Shown piece after piece: positions 58,925 through 64,000 of a stretch of DNA of 64,000 bases. The position numbers were made by a program, and so were the translations under genes. The stretch's first letter is position 1, and each line of letters starts with the position of its first letter. The stretch spans positions 2,542,001 through 2,606,000 of the forward strand of contig NZ_JAIWZC010000001.1 in NCBI RefSeq assembly GCF_020297485.1, given 5' to 3'. Source of the DNA: Enterocloster clostridioformis. Lineage in GTDB: Bacteria > Bacillota > Clostridia > Lachnospirales > Lachnospiraceae. The notes under the pieces were generated by a model. That model saw only the letters and a list, made by a program, of their open reading frames with translations, was not told the DNA's origin and did no database searches.

Positions 58925-59442
58925 TCATGGATTATTTTGGGGCGCCCCCCTTACGTTTTCCATGAACCACGCCAGTTTTGAGGCTGGAAAGTAGGGCGAC
59001 AGATTGATTCCTGTTGTACGACGCACCCATTCCGCTTTTCCCGATTCCTCCACCCGCGCGCAGATATCCTTTGCCCTGGAACACTGCCATACGATGGCAT
59101 CCGCCTTCTTCTCAATGGCAGCCTCAATCATGGATACCCGCTTCTCCGGATCCACTTCCTCCTGGGGAATGGCGATAGTCAGGTCCACGCCAGATTATCC
59201 GCTGTCTGCTGCGCAAAATCAGATACGGAAATCCACCAGGGATTGTTCAGTGTCTTTCCCTCCCAGTAAACGCTGATGCCTTCCTTTTTCTCAGTTCCCG
59301 CTTCCGCCTCCCCGGCACTGTCATTGGTGGCGGATACTGCCTCCAGTCCATTGGACGTGCAGGCTGCCAGGCTCAGGGCCGCCATACCAGTCAACAGGAT
59401 AGTCCTCAAGGACTTCGGACAAAAAAAGAGCATATACAGCAT
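58925..59442 (-). pseudogene. Chimeric remnant of a sugar-binding protein and an FGGY kinase
   Basis: The upstream part (59442-59179) has a lipobox (MAALSLAACTSNGLEA) and a binding-protein start ISVYWEGKTLNNPWWISV, ending in a frameshift: one G is missing in CTGGCGTGG, so DNL-VDLTIAIPQEEVDPEKR continues in the next frame. At ADAIVW the sequence changes character: WQCSRAKDICARVEESGKAE then WVRRTTGINLSPYFPASKLA and WFMENVRG are the N-terminal region of a glycerol-kinase-like FGGY kinase. A deletion has joined the two genes in frame at AIV. The stop follows within ten residues. The start codon region also seems lost, because the binding-protein leader runs into a terminator. Confidence 0.75.
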
Positions 59443-59468
59443 AAAATGCCGTATGCTCTGCTCATCTT
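59429..59468 (-). terminator. Terminator after the mini-LacI gene
   Basis: On the minus strand GAGCATA pairs with TATGCTC, with a weaker inner GGCAT/ATGC stem, followed by TTTTTTT. It lies 17-50 bp beyond the mini-LacI stop and just before the binding-protein remnant. Confidence 0.7.
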
Positions 59469-59484
59469 CTATTTTTGATTTGTT

Positions 59485-59751
59485 TTAATCTGTTATTTTT
59501 TTCACACTTCCGCGTTTCACCGGGCTGGTCCCTATCTCCACACCGCACAGATAGGCCACCGCCTTGCTGGTGCCCTGTACATTGTTGATTCTCTGCTCCT
59601 TCAGCATGTATCCGCAGTCCATTTCCTTTATTTTCTGGATGATTTCCTGGCGGCGCTTCTCACCCACTCCTGGTTTGTTATTTAAAACCAGAGAAACCGT
59701 AGCCGTGGACACCCCCAGCATTTCCGCTATGTCTTTTGCTCTCAGCGCCAT
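59485..59751 (-). pseudogene. LacI-type regulator reduced to its DNA-binding domain
   Basis: 88 residues. The N-terminus MALRAKDIAEMLGVSTATVS and LVLNNKPGVGEKRRQEIIQK is a complete LacI helix-turn-helix with hinge. After about 70 residues the text jumps to IGTSPVKRGSVKKITD, which resembles the extreme C-terminus of LacI proteins (L..R.S..K). The core sugar-binding domain of about 250 residues is therefore missing by an in-frame internal deletion. AGAGGG lies eight bases before the ATG, and a terminator follows, so the 88-residue product could still be made. It might bind DNA weakly or be inert. Confidence 0.7.
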
Positions 59752-59856
59752 TTACAGACCCTCTTGCCATACAATTAAGTTGATTTTACTAAATTATTAA
59801 CTAAATTGCAATACCAAAAGGCATTCCGGATATCTCCGGACATCTCCATGGAAAGC

Positions 59857-60393
59857 CTAGATTCTTCCGCTGCCAAGCTCCAGCAGCTTCACGCTCCCGC
59901 TCTCAAGAGTGGCCCTGAGATTCAGAATGCGCTGGTTGGAGGACCCCCGGAAGGGAAGGCTGATATCCTTAAGAGCCTCCACGAACCGACCGTCCACCAG
60001 CACGTCAATCATGGACAGCATCCGGTCCGTATATTCACACCTGGCCCGGCCGTCCTTCAGAAGGTCCTGTTCCAGGGTATATCCTGTATAGCACCACAGA
60101 TTCTTCTGCGGATAGCGGGCCCTCACCTTTTCCAAAAAAGGCACCAGCACCTCCTGGTTCTCAGGCTCAAACGGCTCTCCCCCCAGAAGGGTGAGACCCT
60201 CTATATAATCCGGAGCAAGGGCTTCCAGGATTTCCTCCTGCGTCTCCCCTGTAAAGGGTATCCCGAAGTTAAAATCCCACGCCTCCTCGTTAAAACAGCC
60301 CGGACAGTGATGGGTACACCCTGACACAAACAGGGATACCCTCACGCCTGCGCCGTTGGCAATATCATTCTTCTTGATTGTACCGTAATTCAT
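59857..60393 (-). CDS. nrdG: Anaerobic ribonucleotide reductase activating protein
   Basis: 178 residues of the radical SAM superfamily. The cluster motif is SLFVSGCTHHCPGCFNEEAW (about 20-39), with CX3CX2C in CTHHCPGC, and the SAM-binding glycines follow in TLLGGEPFEPENQ. It generates the glycyl radical on NrdD from S-adenosylmethionine. It starts one base after the nrdD stop and is cotranscribed with it. Length and motifs are normal. Confidence 0.95.
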   Translation of the reverse strand: MNYGTIKKNDIANGAGVRVSLFVSGCTHHCPGCFNEEAWDFNFGIPFTGETQEEILEALAPDYIEGLTLLGGEPFEPENQEVLVPFLEKVRARYPQKNLWCYTGYTLEQDLLKDGRARCEYTDRMLSMIDVLVDGRFVEALKDISLPFRGSSNQRILNLRATLESGSVKLLELGSGRI

Positions 60394-60394
60394 C

Positions 60395-62554
60395 TTATAA
60401 ATGGAGCACCCTTTCCTTGATTTCCTGGGTCCTGCCCTGGTTCCAGAACTGAGTTCCGATATAGCCGCAGGTTCTCCTGGCCACGTTCAGCTTGTTCTCG
60501 TCCCGGTTGCCGCACTTGGGGCATTCCCACACCAGCTTGCCGCTCTCATCCGTCACAATCTGAATCTCGCCGTCAAATCCGCATTCCTGGCAGAAATCGC
60601 TCTTTGTGTTTAACTCCGCGTACATGATATTGTCATAGATATACCGTATGATCCCCAGCACGGCCGGAATATTGTTCTGCATGTTGGGCACCTCCACGTA
60701 GCTGATGGCTCCGCCGGTGGAAAGAGCCTGGAACTGCGACTCAAATTTCAGCTTTGAGAAGGCGTCAATTTCCTCGGAAACATTTACATGGTAGCTGTTG
60801 GTAATATAGCTTCTGTCCGTCACGCCCTCGATGATGCCGAAACGCTTCTGGAGGCATTTGGCAAACTTATAAGTGGTGCTCTCTATGGGCGAACCATAGA
60901 TGCTGAATCCGATGTTAGTCTCATCCTTCCAGCGGTTGCAGGCCTTATTCATGTACTCCATGACCTCCAGGGCAAAGGGAGTGGCCGCCTGGTCGGTATG
61001 GGACTTTCCGGTCATGTACTTCACGCACTCATAGAGCCCCGCATATCCCAGGGAAATAGTGGAATAACCGCCGTAAAGAAGCCTGTCAATGGTTTCGCCC
61101 TTCTTAAGCCTTGCCAGGGCGCCGTTCTGCCAGAGAATGGGCGCCGCGTCGGACAGAGTGCCTCTCAGACGGTTGTGGCGGCACATCAGGGCCCGGTAGC
61201 ACAGATCCAGCCTCTCGTCAAATATCTTCCAAAAGGCTTCCATATCCCCGCCGGAGGACAGGGCCACATCCACCAGGTTGATGGTCACCACGCCCTGGTT
61301 GAAACGGCCGTAGAATTTATAATTCCCGTTCTCATCCTTCCAGGGGCTTAAGGCGCTGCGGCATCCCATGACAGGGAAGCAGTTTCCTTCCTTTAATTCC
61401 ATCATCTTCTTCTCGGAAATATAGTCGGGAACAAGGCGCTTGGCCGTACATTTCGCAGCCATCTCGGTCAGGTAATAATACTCGGTTCCCTCGTTGACAT
61501 TATCCTCCTCCAGTACATAAATCAGCTTGGGGAATGCCGGCGTAATCCACACGCCCGACTCATTCTTCACGCCCTGGCAGCGCTGCTTCAGAGTCTCCTC
61601 GATAATCATGGCCAGGTCCTTTTTCTCCCGCTCGTTCTTAGCCTCATTCAGGTACATGAACACGGTCAGGAAGGGGGCCTGTCCGTTGGTGGTCATCAGT
61701 GTGATAACCTGATACTGGATGGTCTGGACTCCCTTGGTAACCTCCTTACGAAGTCTGTTTTCCACCACTTCATGGATGGCTTTCTCGGAAGGCATGCAGC
61801 CAAAGGTCTTTACCTCTTCCTGAACCTCCGCGTATATTTTCTTTCTGGACACATCCACAAAGGGAGCCAGATGGGCCAGGCTGATGCTCTGCCCGCCGTA
61901 CTGGTTGCTGGCTACCTGGGCGATAATCTGAGTGGCGATATTGCAGGCCGTGGAAAAGCTGTGGGGCTTCTCAATCCTGGTCTCGCTGATAACCGTGCCG
62001 TTCTGCAGCATGTCCTCCAGATTCACCAGGTCGCAGTTGTGCATGTGCTGAGCAAAATAATCGGAATCATGGAAATGAATAATGCCCTCCCTGTCCGCCT
62101 CCACGATATCCTGCGGAAGGAGCATCCTCTTGGTCAGGTCCTTGCTGACCTCGCCGGCCATGTAATCTCTCTGCACACTGTTAACCGTTGGATTCTTGTT
62201 GGAATTCTCCTGCTTCACATCCTCGTTATTGCACTCAATCAGGGACAGAATGCGGTTATCCGTTGTATTGGCCTTGCGTATGAGGGAGCGCTGGTAACGA
62301 TATCTCACATAATCCTTTGCAAGCTCAAACGCGCCTGTAGACATGATCTGGTTCTCCACCATATCCTGGATCTCCTCAACGGACACGGCCCTGTTAAGTT
62401 TTACACACTTGTACTCAACGTAATCCGCAATGTCCTTAATCTGCTCCAGACTCAGCTTGTTTTTTCCGGCAGCCGTATTTGCCTTTGCCACAGCCACCAC
62501 GATCTTATTGTTGTCAAAATCCTCTTCCGCGCCATTCCTCTTAATAATCTTCAT
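60395..62554 (-). CDS. nrdD: Anaerobic ribonucleoside-triphosphate reductase
   Basis: About 719 residues. An N-terminal ATP-cone (about 1-90, MKIIKRNGAEEDFDNNKIVV) regulates activity. The central barrel contains NCDLVNLEDMLQNG and conserved Cys residues; a zinc-binding region has CQECGFDG and CPKCGNRDENK (about 650-685), and the glycyl radical loop is RRTCGYIGTQFWNQGR near the C-terminus. It makes dNTPs from NTPs in the absence of oxygen. ATG 62554 follows AAGGAG. The NrdR box upstream implies repression when dNTPs suffice. Confidence 0.97.
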   Translation of the reverse strand: MKIIKRNGAEEDFDNNKIVVAVAKANTAAGKNKLSLEQIKDIADYVEYKCVKLNRAVSVEEIQDMVENQIMSTGAFELAKDYVRYRYQRSLIRKANTTDNRILSLIECNNEDVKQENSNKNPTVNSVQRDYMAGEVSKDLTKRMLLPQDIVEADREGIIHFHDSDYFAQHMHNCDLVNLEDMLQNGTVISETRIEKPHSFSTACNIATQIIAQVASNQYGGQSISLAHLAPFVDVSRKKIYAEVQEEVKTFGCMPSEKAIHEVVENRLRKEVTKGVQTIQYQVITLMTTNGQAPFLTVFMYLNEAKNEREKKDLAMIIEETLKQRCQGVKNESGVWITPAFPKLIYVLEEDNVNEGTEYYYLTEMAAKCTAKRLVPDYISEKKMMELKEGNCFPVMGCRSALSPWKDENGNYKFYGRFNQGVVTINLVDVALSSGGDMEAFWKIFDERLDLCYRALMCRHNRLRGTLSDAAPILWQNGALARLKKGETIDRLLYGGYSTISLGYAGLYECVKYMTGKSHTDQAATPFALEVMEYMNKACNRWKDETNIGFSIYGSPIESTTYKFAKCLQKRFGIIEGVTDRSYITNSYHVNVSEEIDAFSKLKFESQFQALSTGGAISYVEVPNMQNNIPAVLGIIRYIYDNIMYAELNTKSDFCQECGFDGEIQIVTDESGKLVWECPKCGNRDENKLNVARRTCGYIGTQFWNQGRTQEIKERVLHL

Positions 62555-62648
62555 CGTCACTACACTCCTTTTATCCAAATGCTCTCCCACGCTGCCTGTA
62601 TTCAGGTAAACGGTTTAAAGGCATCTTATCACAGAATACTGAAAAAAT

Positions 62649-62666
62649 CTGTTGCTTGTGCAACAG
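62649..62666. promoter_or_regulatory. Inverted repeat in the nrdD promoter region
   Basis: CTGTTGC-TTGT-GCAACAG, a perfect seven-base inverted repeat with a four-base centre, beside the likely -10 box (TATACT on the minus strand at 62670-62665). Possible operator or weak hairpin in the leader. Confidence 0.45.
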
Positions 62667-62678
62667 TATAAGATTTTA

Positions 62679-62694
62679 GCACTAAATGTTGTGT
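62679..62694. promoter_or_regulatory. NrdR box upstream of nrdD
   Basis: GCACTAAATGTTGTGT fits the 16-bp NrdR box consensus (acaCwAtATaTwGtgt) at most positions and overlaps the promoter spacer or -35. NrdR boxes usually occur in pairs about 31 bp apart; the second was not found. Confidence 0.6.
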
Positions 62695-62826
62695 TTTTCA
62701 AGAGGAAGTATACGATAAGATGTATTTCAGAAAAATAAATCAATTGGCTGAAATCCCGGCCAAACCCGAAAATAAGTCTGACAGCAAAAGGCGTCCTATT
62801 TCAGGTAGTCACCTGCCGGGGATGTG

Positions 62827-63882
62827 TTATATTGTTTCAGTATCCCAATCACCACAGAACCGTCCGGTTCCCGCACAGCTCTCCCTCTCCACCAGGTGGT
62901 GGGGAACAATGATTTTCGTAGCCACCAGCTCCGGATTTTCCACATGGCTTATCATCTGGGCGGCTGCCTCGATTCCCAGCTGGCAGGCATTCACATCCAC
63001 GGATGTCAAAGGCGGAAATGTAAGTCTGGAGAGAAGGGAATTATTAAAGGACAGGATGGATACATCTCCCGGAATGGATAGTCCCAGACCAATACAGGTC
63101 TTTTCCAGGGCCACTGCCAGTATGTCATCGCTGACCAGCACGGCCGTGGGTCTGTCCTCTCTTGCGAACAGGGCTTCCAGGGCCTGGTCCTGCTCCTCCG
63201 GCACAGAGGGCACCTCCACGCACAGCTGGCCGTCAAAAGGAATGCCCCTCTCTGCCAGGGCCAGCATATACCCCATTTTCCTGTCATTGTTATACAGCAG
63301 AAAGCGGTCTCCGGACAGGCAGGCAATCCTTACATGGCCCAGATTCAGCAGGTACTCAGCCGCCTCCCTGCCCGCGAGCACATTGTCGTTATCCACATAG
63401 ATGGTCTGGTTCACATTCCTGCATGCCTTTCCTATGAGCACATACAGCAGTCCCTCTTCATAGAGATAATCCAGAACCGGGTCCTGCTCCCTGGAGTAGA
63501 GCACGATAAATCCCTCTGCCAGGCCGGTTCTCGCCATGGTCTTTATGGCCTGCAGAACCTCATCCTCATTCTGTCCCGTGATCACGGTATTGATGTACTG
63601 CTTCTGGTTGCAATACTGGCTGATTCCCCGTATCATCTCCAGATAGAAGGGATTCTGGTAAGCCTCCCACTCCGACGGGGGCAGAATGATTCCCACGGTG
63701 CGGGAATTCTGGGTGGCCAGGCTGCTGGCTTGAAAATTCGGTTCATAGCCCAGCTTCGCCATGGCCTGCCGGACCTTTTCCTTGGTCTGGCGGCTGATAG
63801 AGGGATGATCCCTGCATGTCCGGCTTACGGTTGACGGCGACACCCCCGCAAGGGCAGCCACGTCTTTGATTGTAACAGGCAT
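62827..63882 (-). CDS. LacI-family transcriptional regulator
   Basis: About 351 residues, complete. The HTH reads MPVTIKDVAALAGVSPSTVS (1-20) followed by the hinge region GYEPNFQASSLATQNS, then a periplasmic-binding-like ligand domain with VGIILPPSEWEAYQNPFYLE, VDNDNVLAGREAAEYLLNLG and the C-terminal LTSVDVNACQLGIEAA. AAGGAGG lies six bases before ATG 63882; the longer upstream frame is not supported. Target genes probably lie outside the window beyond 64000. A palindrome TGTATATATACA near 63930 may be its own operator. Confidence 0.93.
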   Translation of the reverse strand: MPVTIKDVAALAGVSPSTVSRTCRDHPSISRQTKEKVRQAMAKLGYEPNFQASSLATQNSRTVGIILPPSEWEAYQNPFYLEMIRGISQYCNQKQYINTVITGQNEDEVLQAIKTMARTGLAEGFIVLYSREQDPVLDYLYEEGLLYVLIGKACRNVNQTIYVDNDNVLAGREAAEYLLNLGHVRIACLSGDRFLLYNNDRKMGYMLALAERGIPFDGQLCVEVPSVPEEQDQALEALFAREDRPTAVLVSDDILAVALEKTCIGLGLSIPGDVSILSFNNSLLSRLTFPPLTSVDVNACQLGIEAAAQMISHVENPELVATKIIVPHHLVERESCAGTGRFCGDWDTETI

Positions 63883-64000
63883 AAACAGCCTCCTTAATAT
63901 ACGTTTCATTTTCATCGTCACGGGGATGTATATATACATGTTGACCGAATCCATCACCGCAATCCATATACATCCTTCCTATATTGTAAAGTTTAATGCA

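Overview
The window reads as a chromosomal segment of a gut-type Lachnospiraceae bacterium, most like the Enterocloster/Clostridium clostridioforme-bolteae group. This is inferred from the low-to-moderate GC content, strong AGGAGG ribosome sites, anaerobic nrdDG, Mini-RNase III next to cysS and rlmB, a TTG start in ribD and the overall gene style; no 16S gene is present. Most genes lie on the minus strand.

Layout. 1-5.3 kb: a MocR-type regulator divergent from a small membrane protein, glnS, and azlCD. 5.4-10.2 kb: a tight three-gene operon encoding an ICMT-like membrane methyltransferase, a GH3-type adenylating enzyme and a 7TM-GAF-GGDEF-HD-GYP receptor. 10.6-12 kb: tRNA-Thr and lactate dehydrogenase. 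12.1-17.2 kb: a compact type IV pilus-like locus (PilT, PilC, four small pilin-like or membrane proteins, a secreted transglutaminase). 17.2-21.6 kb: rlmB, mrnC, cysS, ispF and a lipid kinase. 21.8-23.4 kb: tRNA-Val, tRNA-Met, an MFS transporter and a broken sce7726-type gene.

23.4-35.3 kb: an island bounded by two nearly identical, decayed transposase copies in inverted orientation. Between them runs a nine-gene operon: response regulator, histidine kinase, unknown membrane protein, solute-binding lipoprotein, fused permease, ATPase, histidine phosphatase and a split transketolase. I infer regulated uptake and use of a (phosphorylated?) carbon compound. 35.4-39.4 kb: fructose PTS, 1-phosphofructokinase and an RpiR regulator with likely operators. 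39.6-45.2 kb: a PAP2 enzyme, a deleted purine permease, a glycosyltransferase, a CPBP protease, a variant carbamate kinase, a CarD protein and a frameshifted lipoprotein. 45.2-52 kb: carAB, a peptidoglycan-binding protein and a cytidylate-kinase-like gene.

52-54.5 kb: an IS91-like element carrying a tyrosine recombinase and an HUH transposase between 15-bp inverted repeats. 54.6-58.6 kb: an FMN riboswitch followed by ribD-ribE-ribBA-ribH, with two successive terminators in the leader. 58.6-59.8 kb: a deletion-scarred sugar locus (mini-LacI and a binding-protein/FGGY-kinase chimera). 59.9-63.9 kb: nrdDG with an NrdR box, and a complete LacI regulator.

The strongest candidates for something undescribed are the ICMT/GH3/HD-GYP operon and the two-component/transport/transketolase island. 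No CRISPR array, rRNA or prophage was seen.
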